Source: Spirometra erinaceieuropaei (Eukaryota; Platyhelminthes; Cestoda; Diphyllobothriidea; Diphyllobothriidae). From it: a stretch of DNA of 64,000 nucleotides. Both the position numbers and the translations under genes were made by a program. This document shows positions 23,401-38,400 of this stretch, piece by piece. Position 1 is the first letter of the stretch, and the number at the start of each line of letters is the position of its first letter. The notes beneath the pieces were generated by a model. The model made no database searches, was not told where the DNA came from, and was given only the letters and a program-made list of their open reading frames with translations. The stretch covers positions 961,901 to 1,025,900 of the forward strand of contig CACRXP010000033.1 in assembly GCA_902702965.1 (NCBI GenBank). The letters are read 5' to 3'.

Positions 23401-26400
23401 CCCCGAAGTATAGAACAACTGGGCTCGATCCCGCGACCTGTTGTTTAGAAATCCAACGCCCCTAACTACTAAGCCACAGGGACGGTGGAATGGTCATTTC
23501 TGGCGTGTTCGTCGTCATCAGCCGGCTATACCCAACCCCAAGTTTCGTGACCGTTTGGGTTCGAACCCGACACCTGTTAGTTGGAATTTCAACGCCCAAA
23601 CCATTGAGCCACTGGCTCTTCGGGTGTAGTTAACCGATGACGGCCAAAAAACGGAAATGGCAATTTCAGTCTCTCCTATCTTTGTCGGTAATACCATCCG
23701 GTCAACATACTTAAAGTTCATAGATGTATTGACAAATTGTGAATAATTCATATTTACCCAACTGTGAAAAACTCGGCGCCTCGGTGGGATTCGGACCCAC
23801 GCAGTAAGGAGAAGGGTATAGTGCAGCCAACGCTCTAACCATTCGAGCTACGAGGCCCCACCAGATGAGGCGAGTTTAATCACATTTGTGATTAGAGCGT
23901 TGGCTGCACTAAAGCCTTCCGCTTACTGCGTGGGTTCGAATCCCATCGAGGCGCCGAGTTTTCCACAGTTGGGATAATATGAATTATTCGAAATGTGCCA
24001 AAACATTTATGAATTATGTAAGCCTGGTAGTCGTCTGGTGGATTCTAGGTGAATTACTCAGGAAATCCTGCCTTAGCAGTCAAATTACTGTATCAGATTT
24101 GGTGGATTCCAGGCGTTGCAATAGGTTGGGCGGGCAACTTGACCCAAATGTGATTAAACTCGCGTCGTCCGGCGGGGTCTCGTAGCTCAAGTGGTTAGAG
24201 TGTTGGCTGTACTAAAGCCTTCCCTTACTGCGTGGGTTCGAATCCCACCGAAGCGCCGAGTTTTTCACAGTTTGATCAATATGAATAATTAAAGTTGTCA
24301 GTCAAGGATACTCGATAAGTAAATCGAGGTATCACGACAGCAGCAAAACGCGAATTTGCATAGAAGGTTCCCAGTGAACTATAAATCGGTCAGTTCGAAA
24401 ACAGCGGGCAACGTATGATATTTGGGTTTATAAATTACTGAATTTTTACAACCTCTGTCGATACTTTACTGCAGCCAGTTGAAACCAAAATGCCGGACGA
24501 GCCCCATAACATCCCACTTCGTATCTGATGTAGAAGTTGTTGTTACAAGCAAAAGGACAGATTGTGAACATACCCGAGCCTGTAGGAAGGTGTGATTCTT
24601 CTTGAGAGTTGTTAGTTCCTCGTAGAGGAGACCAGCACGAGCACACTGCTCCTCGGCGACGCGTTCTAGCTGGGAGAGTTCGCGGCCAGTTCGCCGTTTG
24701 ATCTTTTGACAAAGTCGGTGCGCGGCTGCCAACTGACCACGTACACGTTCCAACTCGTCTGCCAGCTCCTGGTGGGTACGCCTGTCATCGGACTGGAGGA
24801 CTTCAGTCAAGCGAATGACTTCCTGGTCTGCAAGAGGTGGATAAATGTGGAGCGATAAATCTGGGCTGACTAGGAAAGCACCCAGCAGTCGAGTATTCCT
24901 CTAGTGAAATGCGGCAATAGGCGATTCTTCAAGCTAAGAAGGCAGACAGCTGAACTAATAACCTGGACTTAGACCCTGGGTTTAGCATATTGATTTTCTC
25001 CCTTACTACTCTCCAACCCCAAACTGGTAAAACAAAGTGGGAAAACAGTGCCCAAGTCGCAGTCAAGTAGGTGGCGTGTTCAGCAACAACTGTATTCCAG
25101 GGATCCATGTGAACACCGAACAGCCAATTTGTCACTCTTGTCAAGTGTCCGGATGTCATTTTGTTGGGGTGCGGTCATTTGGTGGGATTCTAGCGCAATC
25201 CTACACTGCCAGTAGGCTGTTGGTGGGTTCCGATTTGAAAATTTAACGCGTCACTTGCGATACAGATCGGATTCACCAATCTGGCGCTGGGGATGTCAAC
25301 CTCGACGTTAAGAAAGCGGGAAGTACTTGCTGCCAACTTCGTTCTCGTTGGCTTTCCAAAGCCTGTGGCCATTACCAATGGACATTCCATGTTAAGCTGT
25401 CCTCCTCACATCCACTGAAAACGAATTGGCAGTTCTAACTCACCTTCTTAGGAAAAGCGTCTCAGAAGATTTAAATGGCATGCTCTAGCAACAGAGGTGA
25501 TACACCCATGATGTTCCAATCACAAAACTAAATGCCTGTCCGAGCACCCGACGCGGGCCCAGCCGTAAGCACATGCGAGTTCTCATGCACAAACGCCTAG
25601 GTCGTGGGATGGCGTGAGCGAATCCCAGGTAAGACGGGGAATGTCCCCATCCCCAGAAAGTGTTCAGGGGTACTGTCGTAAACCAAGGGCCATTAGTTCC
25701 TAGTGCTACGCGAAGTCACTGTTGGGTTGTCAAAGGGCTCAATTTAAGTAAGAACTCCGGCAACGGCATAGAAAAGGATCTCACTTAACTGTCGGTTGAC
25801 TGTGGATCGTGTCCTATGGGGTTTTATCTTGGCATACATTTGCAGGCCGCTGCAGAAATTACGCTGCCAACAACGATTACTTGCCACGACCTCACACCTT
25901 AACTCAAAATCCGTTATTTTGTAAAATTTAGTTTTTTTTATTGTTTAATTACTATTCTCATTTCCGTTGTCGTACAATAACGTGGGATAAGACTTTCGGC
26001 ATAGATCCAGACAATTTCTGTGTTTTCTTTCATTTTGTCAGCTTACTGTCTAGCGTGCTGCACCACCCATAAAACTCCCCTTACCATAAATCACGTATGG
26101 CACGATCCACAGTCTACAGACAGTTAAGTGGGTCCTTCTCTATACCGTTGCCAGAACCCCTTTGAGGAATTTAAATTACCTTTTTGTTTGACCGCCTCCT
26201 CTAGTTCCTGTAGCCGCATACGCAGAAGGTTGCCGTCAACTGCATCCATCTGAAATTTAAAAATTATATAAAATCGGCAGTTGTCGCAAGAAATACGTTG
26301 ACAACAAAGACAGTTTAATGCGCCAGCAATTGAACAGAGGTAGCTGCGAATTCTTCTGAATTAAAGGCAAAGAAGAAGTGAACTGTATTACCGAGACCCC

Positions 26401-29400
26401 ATGACTGGGGAAGTAAAATTGATTCATTTAGTGGGGTAAGCAATAACCGGGGACAGAAATGCTGCCCAGGAGGTGTTCAAAAGTTGGTAGTTAAACAGCA
26501 CGAAAATGAGTGTTGCCAAGTAGAAGGTACGACGAGAGGGCAAAATTCGACCAAGTTTTCGCAATTTAGATGTGCAGATCTTGAGGACAGATTACAAAAA
26601 TGTCTAAGTTGTGGAAAAGGAAGGCGCGTACATTTCGAGAAGTACATAGTGCATTCAGCTGACTCAGTTCGAGTCTCTTGGCCTTAATATCCCCGTCCAG
26701 ACGATCGCATTTAGTGCGTTGGGCAGACAGCTTCTAAATGTAAGTAGACGAAAATACATGTTTACTTTATACCTATGAAGATGAAAAAGGAAGTCTCGAA
26801 TTAACTCATCGAGAACTTCTGTTCAAGGGAATTTCACGGTTTATTCGGAGGATAGTTTAGATTAACCGTTCACAGTCTCCAGTAGAGAATTGGACATGCT
26901 CCCGGTCACAGTGGTAGCACTTTTCTTGCTGCTAAGCAGCTCATCCGAAGTATTTTCTAAATTTGCTTCAGATTGCGTCGGCCAATCTGCAGCAGGTTTT
27001 CAATTTTGTTTTTACGATGCATAGCATGGACAAAAACTGTCAAACCAAAAAAGGCACTAAGGCCACGCAAATATCAACGTAAATTAGAACAAAGGTTACA
27101 CAACCACCAGAAACTACGCCCAAGACAGCGCAAAACGCTCCCCAAGAAAAAAAAGCAGTATTCCGTCCATGCTAAGTACCTCTTCGCCGACTTCAGCAAG
27201 AAATTGGATAAATTGGTCATTGCGACAGCTGTGAATAAAAAGACTTCAAAGTCGCTGGCTACGCTGATTACTTCGGAACAAGTTCTCGTCGAACAGGATA
27301 TGCTCAGTTTGGATAAAACTCGTCGAAATAAGTACTGCTGTGTTAAAAGTATGTTAAATCTGTAAGCGTGCATGTGCCAACCTCTCCGTAGAATATTATT
27401 CAATACAGTAAAGTCTCTAACCTCAGACAGCATCCGCAGCTTCTTTTTAGATTTTCCGATCGTCCGCACTACCCGATCCAGTTCCGCCTCGTTTTCCATT
27501 CTCTCCGAATCGGCACGAACCGAGAAAGCCTGCTGGTCGTTCAGACTGCTGGTGAGTAAGTCAATTTCGCGATTCAAATCGTCACTTAGTCGCTGACGTT
27601 CGGCCAGTGAGATTTCAGCTCTGTCCATCTCAAAGGTAGCCGAGTGTGTGCGGTCCCTTTAAAGAATAGAAAGCAAAATATGGGGGTCAGGGGAAGACGC
27701 ATAACCTGAAAACACTAACCATGCACTCCTAAAGTTCAGTGCAGTATATTTTTTCCACTTTTTTTAACACTCAGCGACTGATAATGATACAACTCTTGCA
27801 TTCGCCTTCCATCAACAACCGTACTTCATAAAAACATGGCATGGCTTACCCTTGGATCTAATGTAAATAGTCTAGGCAGTAAAATTTATTTGTTAGCTTT
27901 TCTTCCGCTTTCTGTGGGAGGTCCTCAGGATTATTCTGTCCCCTGTCTGAGATTGAAAAGCAAAGTCGACCGGGGGGAGGGCATTTGTGTTGAGCAAAAC
28001 AGCTGAACATCCAAGAACTTTTTGGCACCACAAGTTTTGATCCCCTATTGTCACCAATGAAAAAGGAGCACTATTTCTACCTCTTAATGATAGTAGTAAA
28101 TGCATTTAACGCCCCTTTGCAGACACTGTCAAAAACGTATTGCATTTAATTCAAAAAGTGCACTGCCAGAGTGCCCCCACCATCATTTGGCGTTCGAGGT
28201 TAAATTTTGCTCCAAAATAGACTCCCTGAAAGGGCGTATGGGCACTCACTGGATACGAATAAGCTCCTCGTTGCTGGCCTGCACCTGTCTTCGAAGGGCT
28301 CTCAACTCTGATTGTGCCGCGGCACGCTGCTTGGAGACGTTTTTAGAAGCCTCCATGAGACGCTGGACTTCCGCGTTTAGAGCACTGATTCGTGCTTCGG
28401 ACGTCGAACACATGTCGTCAATAATCCTAAAAAGTTCGGGAGGACATCAAAGACGGTAAGGATAATCGCGCACTCATTTGTTTCAGCGTTCGTTTAGTGA
28501 AACAACGACAGGTGCGCTCGAAAAAAAGCTGACAGTTACGGTTGAAGTGCTGACCAACAATTAATAGGGGATTAAAACCTCTCGGCGGGAGTGAATAAGG
28601 TGAGCAGCGAGGGATTATAGAATAATATAATTTAGCCCACAAAAATACGGCGGACCAGGTAGATTAGAACCGCAACCTACTTCTGTTTAAACTTGGTAAT
28701 CGACTCCAGATCATCGAGTTGGAAACGTAGAGAACTGTATTCCTTTTTCATCGCAGCCATGCGAGTTTCTTCAGCCTGAATTTCAGTCTGGAGACAACGA
28801 AGTGTTTGATTCTCCCGCTCCAGGTCATTCTTTATTTTGTTCGTCTCGGCAGTCTGACGTTAAATGGACGAACCAAGATAACAAAAGCGCAAATATGAAA
28901 AAGAGGAAGAGGTCTTTCAAGGGATACTTTCAGTTTTCAAAAAAAGGCGTCTTTTGTTGTTTTGCTGTCCTCATGAATCTGTATCATACGACAGCTTCGA
29001 AAAACCCCATCCTCTGTTCGCTGACTCGGTTCGTGAAGGCTCTTTCGAGAACTACGCTTGGCAGTGATGAGTCGTTCCTAAACTAAGCGGATAGTGTACC
29101 TCGAAGGCGCGGTGATTTTTAGGTTGATAAAACCATCGTTTGGTTGAGATTTATTGCTGTCAAGTATTCTAGCGGTAGCCTACGGCCAAAACGGCCTCAG
29201 TTGGAACCATGGTCGCCGGTCCGAATATACTTAAGGGTGGTTTTTATTACTAGCGAAAAAGACAATTATCAGCATGGGTTTTCCCAACCTTCTGTGGGTG
29301 AGCGTGCTCACAGTAAGCATTGCGGAGTCATGCAGCCAGCCGCCAAGAGTGAAGACAAACAAAGGGTCTGTCGATTACACCCCGGTTTGACAACCTACAA

Positions 29401-32400
29401 AGTGGACAAATTATTGGTAGGATAGAGGCATCAACAATCATATCAAGAGAACCCTTTTGTGCCATGCAGTATTTTCAGCTCGTTTTTTTGCTCCCGGGCG
29501 ATCTTGTTGAGTTCTTTAAATTTTTTCGATATGTCACTACAGGCAGTGACTCAATTGGAATAAATTAGCAAAGCACTCGGGCGGCTGGCTATCACTGAAG
29601 TGTGTGAGCAGACAGAAGAGAGTTTTGTTAATGAGGACCTCAAAGAATGCGGTTGAAACTATCGTTATGGCGAACATTTAGTTGGGCTAAGTGGTCTTAC
29701 TGCTTCCACTTTTTCTTCCAAGCACAGGCACGCGCTCGTAAGGCAATTTCTTAACCAAGCCATGAAAAGTGGAAAAATTAGACGGCAACTGTTTTCTTTC
29801 AAATATTGTGTATCAGTCGGAATACGAAATTCCCAACCTGGAAAACTCCCCCAAGGAATGGAGTCGGACCGTAGACTCCTGGAATTCCTATTGAATGTCC
29901 CGCCGAACGAAGCTGCTCAGTAGCGACTGCTGACTCTGTAAAACTCAATATCTTCCTACTTACAGTTAGAAATGGTGAATTGCCTCCGCGGTAGGGAATA
30001 CAAACCTCTCATACAGAGAAGTCAGGCGTTGAAACTGTTATGGGGCCCGAAGAAATTACCTTACAACTATGTCAGTTGGTGTATTGTGGACCATTCGGGA
30101 GTATAGGAAAGGAAATGAGTGTGTCTGCAACTCCTATTATCCTTCAGAGCGTGAACAAATGCATGTGTAAATATGTACATATCCTTTATAATATTTCTAT
30201 TCTAACTGGCAGCTAAATAAAATTTTTAGACTGAAAGTTTGGCTGGGCACCCCCGTATAAGCATTGTAGCATTATATTCCAATGAGTATATAGTCAAAAC
30301 AAAAGAGTTGCTTTGTTTGGATGCCTATTCTCACACGGACTTTGCAGAATTTGGGCGGTGAGATTTGCATTAAAACCCGCAAACAGCTAACCTTTGTCGT
30401 TTTCTCCATTTCCAAAGACAACAAGTCATTCTTACAGGTTTCGAGTTCGGCTTTCAGCTGAGCGAGGTGGCCTGTTACCTCCCTGACTTCAGAGGACTCC
30501 AAAGTCTAAAAGAGGAAAGGAGTCGTTAAGCTAAAGGCAGTCTCTTCATGTTCAAACACAAATGAGCGCACACCGATCCATTTGCTTTACGAAGCAAATA
30601 AGCCTCGAAATTGTATGCATATGTGTTGTGGTAAACGGACATACTCGTCCCCTTGTGCCTTAAGACTCGGTCTAGAATCCCGTAAGCAATCGCATAACGA
30701 CTAGTAATGTATGCAGAAGAGTCTGCCGAAAAACACGAGGAGATTGAGAAAACCAGTTAAGTCTTGTCAGCCGTCATCAGTCAACCAGGAGTCCTAGTAA
30801 AGCAAATAAGAAAGGTGTCAGACACCTAAGGAACAGCTAACGCTCACTGTGTAAATCCTCGAGACTGATTCTTTAGCTAGTGATCGGACTGGTGGGTAAC
30901 TTACAAAAACAATTAACTTTTTTTACTCATGTCTAACAAGGCATTCTATTCCCGGCCGAAATCTGGCTCAATATGCGTTATCTGTATCCTGTCACAAGAT
31001 AGGGTCTGACTGCGTTGATCGCCACTTGTCCGTGGAAATGCTGTGTGGTATCCAAATTGATATGCCTATTGATGTAAACTTCAGCTAAGTGCTTTGCTCT
31101 AGGAATATACCGCTTGTCTTTATTGGGCAAGGACCAACAATGGGACTTCCCTCGCATGTAAGCGTGTCTAATGCTTTGTGTGTGCATGGCCACCTTGGAT
31201 AGATAGCCCCGCCTCCTCACCGCTGGCCGATGTCAATGTACACGGAAGGAGGCAGACTTCAGGTAGTGGCCACAACGCACTGCACTTAAACTGGCTATGT
31301 GACTTCGTTTCTATCGAAACAATCAAACCCCCGACCTTACGGTGTGCAATCGGCGTGCGCAAGAAATACCTGGTGCATTTTACACGTACGAGAGAGTTTA
31401 CCAAGGGACTGGCTTTGGCGCCTGGGTTGCCGTAGTGTCGGAAAAACTGATTCCTTGGACTCCTGATGCTCCATGCACTTAGCACAAAGTCCGGAAGATA
31501 CGTATTTTAAGAAGGCAACTTGAAAAGGTATCTTTTTTTCCGATTGATAACTTTCCGCATGAGTATTTTCCCGATTATAAGACTGGCAACAGAGCTCCGT
31601 TTATGATAGACGAAATGGTTAATCTCCAAATGTAGGATGGCCTCTGAGTATACCTCTTCATGTTTAACCAATGCAGGCAGTGATCCGTCAGTCTGTCGAT
31701 GTGAGAGGACATCAAGAAATGAGGCGTGTCCATTAACCTCCCTTCCGAAGGTATATTTCATTAAATTTTGACTAAAAATGCGTATGGAGCATATCTAATT
31801 GGTCTTTCTTGACCATAAATAACGTACTACCTGTTTAACGCGACTACAACGTCGGATTAACTGTAAAAAAAGCTCTAGCTCCGAATCCCTGCACTAAGGC
31901 TTCCACCGCAAAGCTCAATATATACACGGGGTGGAAATGCCGACAGAGATTAGGGAGATGGAGATAGGCATTCCTCGCGTATCAGCCGTCCTCTGTCAGT
32001 CACAACTGGTCGTCAGCTTCGAACAACGCGTGGCTCGGATTCGGACTGTTTTTGACCGTTATGCAAAACACTGAGATAAAGCCACAGGTCAGTATCACGG
32101 ACGGAAATATCAAGTAGCAAAGAAGAATCGCGAACGATCTAGCTTGAACATGAGGAGCATACAGTAGGTGACATAATTAATGAAACCGAAAGTTCTGGAA
32201 TGCGACCTCATTTAGAAGAGAGTACTTAAATGGGGTTGTAATAATGCCTATTATTGAAGAAGGAGACACGATCGCCGGACAAGAGCTTTATTAGCCTGAC
32301 GTTTCGGAGTCCTACTCGAATCCATCATCAGAGACAAAAAAGCCTATTATGCTGCATAATTCCACGTCACTTCGGTCACGGTGGGATACCGGCTTTTGAG

Positions 32401-35400
32401 TGCGCCTTCCCGATCATCTGCAAAAATCGCGTTACTTAAAATGGACACTTAAATAGTGTGAATCTTGCCAGCTTTATAGGTCCAAACACGTCTCCTAGAG
32501 AGTCCGTACAAAAACAAGCTTTCTTACATTCATTTTGTTGTACATTTCCACGCTGTATACTCCAAAAGGGCATTAATAAACCTACAGATGTGACGCTAGT
32601 TGAGTAGGCGTTTCACGGTCTTACAAAGGTTTTGAAACCAGAATACAACTTTGCTTTAAGCAGAAAACCCAAAGAAGGTATACCATGTTACAAAATGAGA
32701 ATAACAGACGATGTTTTAGCAGAAGCCTTCTCTGAAATACGTTTGGATGTACAAAGGCATCGGAAACAAAAATCACACCGTTTTAGTAGTCATTTTTAAC
32801 ATATGACGTGATTGGAATAGCCGGAGATGATTCCGCCCGCTAGTCAGTCTTACTGCCCCACCTACTTGATGCTTTCCCACCGAACGCATGTTTCAGAATT
32901 CCTGTCAGCGTTTAACGAGTTACGACACCTACTTTATATGTAGAAAAATGTACTAAAATTTTTGTAGTCAACTGTAGTCTCTTAGTGATTTGGAGACATG
33001 AAACAAATGTTACAGTTGCATCCTTTTAGCCAGGAAAGCAGAAGATGTGGAATGGGGATAAGCATGACCTAATTCTGGACGCATTCAATCATTTTAACAT
33101 GAGTGCCCACTAAAGGAGTTATGGAGAAATAATTGCATATAATTCCGACAAGCCTTGGCAAAACTGGCCACCTATCGGTATGGGTATTGGAATAACTGCA
33201 TAGAGAGGCTTTTGATGCCACATCCATGTGTTCAGTATTAGGCGCACACCTGACACGTAGTCAGGACACAGACAATGGCTGATCACCTTTTTAGGTCAAT
33301 TTAGAGCTGACTAGTGGACACCGGGTTGCCGAAACGGGACTTTGTTTAAAGACTAAGGGGACATCGCAGACGACGGGCTTGAAGATGGAGAGAACGGGTG
33401 AACCGTGTGTAGCCATATGAAGCAGGCAACTCAAGCTACTTAGCTCCAAAGAGAGTAGTGGGAGGTTAACTCAGGAGATGCGACGATGTGCTTTAGGAAG
33501 GCCACAATGGAGAAAAGTATTCTATACATAAGCACCCCTCCACCCACTACGAGATCACATCAGCATATGATGTGTGTCGAAGGTTCACAGTCAAAGAAAT
33601 GCACGACCGATCCCACTGCCGACAGGAAGCACCTGTCTCAGGTCATAATTTAGGACGTCATCGAGAGCATGAGAAGAAGAGCTACGTTCGTCTTTTTTCC
33701 AGTCCATGGTCCTTGCTAAGGCACGTCTATATGATTTTTCTTTTTTGTCTCCAACCCGTGCAGTTATTGGGATTCTTTGAATAAAACTTGTTAGAGACAA
33801 AGCTGAAGACCTATATGAATATTTGTGGCTTATCTGTCCCTATCAGCCAGACGCACCCTAAACACGGGATGAGCATAGTAGAACCCTGGTCAGTTGGTCG
33901 TCGAGTGTTTCTAAGTCCAATTACCTACCATCAAACGGAAATGCCTACTTCCGTCTTGTAGGTAGGTTAACACAGTGAACACCATTCGCATGGGACGTTT
34001 TATTCAATCCAAGTAACTTGGTTATTCTGATCAAGAAATTAACGTCATTACGTTGTCAGTTCGCTCAGACAGGCAACAACGAGTTAGAAATCGCCAAAAC
34101 TGTCTTGGAACCGATNNNNNNNNNNNNNNNNNNNNNNNNNNNNNNNNNNNNNNNNNNNNNNNNNNNNNNNNNNNNNNNNNNNNNNNNNNNNNNNNNNNNN
34201 NNNNNNNNNNNNNNNNNNNNNNNNNNNNNNNNNNNNNNNNNNNNNNNNNNNNNNNNNNNNNNNNNNNNNNNNNNNNNNNNNNNNNNNNNNNNNNNNNNNN
34301 NNNNNNNNNNNNNNNNNNNNNNNNNNNNNNNNNNNNNNNNNNNNNNNNNNNNNNNNNNNNNNNNNNNNNNNNNNNNNNNNNNNNNNNNNNNNNNNNNNNN
34401 NNNTGCCGCGAAACTTCTGCTGTCAATTTTTGCGAACACCTGACTTTTCAAAAAGGCACTATTTCTACTGCGCCAAATTAAGCTGTTTGGTGAAAGTTAA
34501 ACGACAGCTGCCTCTAAACACCCATATTTTTTCGAACGAAAAAACTATGACAGTGAAGAGTGGAGGAAATATGTGGGCCACACCTTTAAAAATTGACAAC
34601 GCTAATACATTCAAATATGTAGGCGAATTCGAGTGCAAGTGGGGTAACTCAAAATAAGTCATGCGGTTTGCAGAAGCTCAAGGTCTTAAGGTGTTGTAGT
34701 GGTCTTAAAGTGGGTATGTGCAGTGCCGATGGTGCAGAAGCACATGACGGTTGTACAGTCGTTCAAAATCTTTCTATTCGGTTTGATGAACGATGCGCAG
34801 CAATACACTGATGAAGGTACATTGCCGCACAAACACTGCCAACGAATGCCACATATGAAAAGGCAAAATATGCGACACCAATTTGTTCGGTTAGATCAGG
34901 CCCGACGGCGAGTATAACAAGTAATTCTATGCAATACACTGATATTTCTCACCGAACGCATAAATGGGCCACGAGGATACTATAACTCGTCGTGTCCTGA
35001 CACCCAACCCTTATTTTTGCATCCACTATGCCGTACTCAGCACGGTGGCCACATTCCGGTAACCGCCCTGACTTAACAATCCTATATAGGGAATCCCAAA
35101 CTACTCCTCGGGGGAGAGGGGCTAGTAAAGTTGTCCGAGAGCAACGCCGATGAAACACGTGGTTGGAGAACTGATATGGCTTGCGAAAGCAAAAAATGCG
35201 GTCGAAGGGACAAACATGGCAGCAAACACCGTCTTCACATCATCGGGCCTTTCCAGTCTGCCTACCCGAATGAACAATGTTTCTCTGGAAACCTGGAATT
35301 TTAGTTTCCTTTAGGACAAACCCTGACGGACCGGAAACTGGCGCACTACAAAGTAGACATTGCAGCTCTCATTGAGACCCGCTTCTCTGTATGGGGACAA

Positions 35401-38400
35401 GTGGATGAGGTGAGTGTGGAGTCCAACTCTAACTGGAACAAAAGTCAAAAGGCAGGGTGGCGAGGTTCCGGAGTCGCCTTCGACGTTATGGGACGGCTGT
35501 CCTGTCCTCCTCAGCAATCAACTCGTAAGCATGAGGCTGTTACTCCTCGGAAACAAAATCGCCACCGTTGTCAGTGTCCACGCGCCCCTACCAGCTCCGA
35601 CGACTCGAAAAACAAATTCTACCTGTATCCCCTTCTAACAGCTGTACGGAGGTGAAGACAATTAGGTCGCCCACACAGTGACTTCAGTACCCGAAAAAGC
35701 ACCGGTCACGCTATCTGGGAAGCGGTATTGCGCACCACGTGATCGGCAATTGCGAGAGTAATTACTTGCTAAAATTATTTTGCTAATATATTCTACCGCC
35801 TTCTGATCGGAGGACGGACCATGTAGGGGCATCCTAGCTCGCGTCATTGACAACTGCCAGGCTACGTCCTCGACGAGAGGCGTTTCCAGCGTGGTGTGCG
35901 GTGCTGATACCAGATTCAACATTGTCTACATTCGCTGAAAAATCTCATGAGTCCTATATGACACCCTCTTAACAGCGCAGAAAAATTCATAACTTTATTT
36001 GCACGAAAGGCATGCAGTCCGTAGTTTAAAAAGCCTAAACGCAAGTGCAACTGATGGTGAGGTTAATAATTTTTCGGGAAGCGAAAGAGTTTTTAAAGTA
36101 TTTTTCAAATATAAAGTTTGGGCGCGTAATTGTCCGCCAAATGGATACAAGAAAGTTTATTCTTGAGCGCGTTTTCTATAAGATATATTTAAATGCATCT
36201 CATAAAATGTTAACCGAAATTCTGAAATGTATTTTCGAATCGGAAAAATAACTTAAGTAGGTATGTATTGTTAGTGATCACACGGCAGAATCCCAAGACA
36301 TTTCAATCATATCAGGATGCTGACTCTTGGATTGGCTTCCCTTCGGTCGCCTACTCTGTAGAAAATGACTATTCAAGTGTTAGGAATTCTTCCCATTATT
36401 TTTCGATGCCCTCATAAATTCGAATATATTTTATAGAAGACATGCAGAAAATATTCCTTCTTGTACTCATTTGGTGGCAAATTACATCTCCTTTAAATTT
36501 TATACCTAAGGTGTAGCATAATATGGTTCTAAACAGTTTTTGATGATGAGATTTTTACAACCGCGAAATGTCCAATCACACAGACTAAATCAACACGTTT
36601 ATTAGTGCTGCTTATGAAGTGGGCGGCAGGGTCACTGTCTGCTACAACATTTTATGAGCCCTATATGACATCTTAACAGCGTGCAGAAATGTATGACCCT
36701 CCTTGCGTGGAAAGTACGCGGTTTGTAGTTTGGGAACCCTGAAATCAGATTTAACGGCTGGTCGGTTTCAAACCTATTCGGGAGTTGAAAAGGTTCTTTA
36801 AAGCCGAGTGATAGTCTTCTTTCGAATACAAAATTTAAAGAAGGCGTAGTTTGCTACCAAATGCGTACAAGAAATAATATTCTAAGTATGTTTTCTAGAA
36901 AATATATTTCAATTTATCAGGGCATCGAAAATCAATGGAAAAAATTTCGATCACTTAAGTAGTCATTTTTTACAGAGTGAAGTTTGTGCAGTCGGTCAAG
37001 AGAAAGTTGGTTTGAAAGCCAGAATCCTGCCACGACTGAAATTTCTTCAGATTAGGCTACACGATTATTAATATTACAAACCTACTTGGGTAGTCTTTTC
37101 GAATTGAGAACACATTCCTGAATTTGGGTTAACACCTTGTGAGATAGCAAATTTACTGTATAAGGGCATCAACAACCAATGGGGAAAATTACTACTAATT
37201 AACTAGTCGTTTTTACCAAGTGTGATTTTTGCAAGCCACTGAAAAGAATCTCATTCAAAAGCCGGCCTCCTGGATTAATTGAAATGTCTTGGGATTATCC
37301 TGCATGATGACCAATATTACAACCCCATATGCGTAATCCTTTTTAGACGAAAACACATGTTAGAATTTCGGCCAACATTTCACGAGATAGCCTGCCTGCT
37401 GTAGATTAGGTACTATATTACTGGATAGGCCGGCACGATTGTTGATATGCCAAAATGCGGCCTCTGGGAAAAATGCTACTGTTGAGGTCCAATAGAGGGA
37501 ACTAATGGATGGCCTTTAGGCGACTGTGCGTGGATTTCTCAGTCGCACAGACCCAAAAAATCAGGACTGGTTTACGACAATGTAGATAACAACATAAAAC
37601 ATATTTTAACCGAAAAAAACACGTCTACACACGGTCTATGCCAACGACATGACTGACACCCGTATGGTGGTATTCTTACGATATCGAAGCCTACTTTAGC
37701 AGAGGCTGAGGGAGATGAAAAACGATTGACTAGCTCAGAAGACTGGAGAAATTCAAGAATGGGTCGATTGCAGTGAAATAAAGAACTTCGTGGCCGTCGA
37801 AGTGGTGTAAGCCAAGCGGACTGCGTCACTGCTGACGAAATCGTGGATTTTTCGACGTTGAATCGAGCACCCCAACATGTCCCCAACCACCCTTCCATAA
37901 TCTGCACAGAACCCGTCCCTGCAGAGGCTAATGCGGACAACGCGACAGTTCGTTCAGCAGGAATGCAGTGGATGTAGAAACAATTCACAACTCACGGAAA
38001 TGTTTACTTAAATGTCCCGACAGATGCGACGACAAAGATGTTCCAACAGGACTTCAAAGATGTCACTATCGTTTATTTTTAAACATGCAAAGAAACCCGT
38101 TAAGTCTGCAACAACCATCACTTAATTACTCTTCTCGGCATTGGCGACAGAACATTTTCCCAAGTCCTACTTAATCGCCGGGGGCAGAAAGTCTCTTTAG
38201 AAACAGAATGCGGATTCCGTGAGACCATGAGCATGATCTTCACGGTCATCAACTTGCAGAAAAGGTGCAAGGAAATGTGGAGCAGCCTCTACACCCCTCT
38301 GCCGATCCAACAAAGGCTTTCGATACAGCTAACCGCGATAGACTCTGGAAAATCATCCGGCTATCCAGAGCGACTCATGCAGATGGTAGGACGGAATGAT

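Noticed and set aside
31168..31485. Minus-strand frame of 105 codons next to the Penelope fragment
   Set aside because: It could be element sequence, but I see no Penelope motif in it, so I did not include it in the element.
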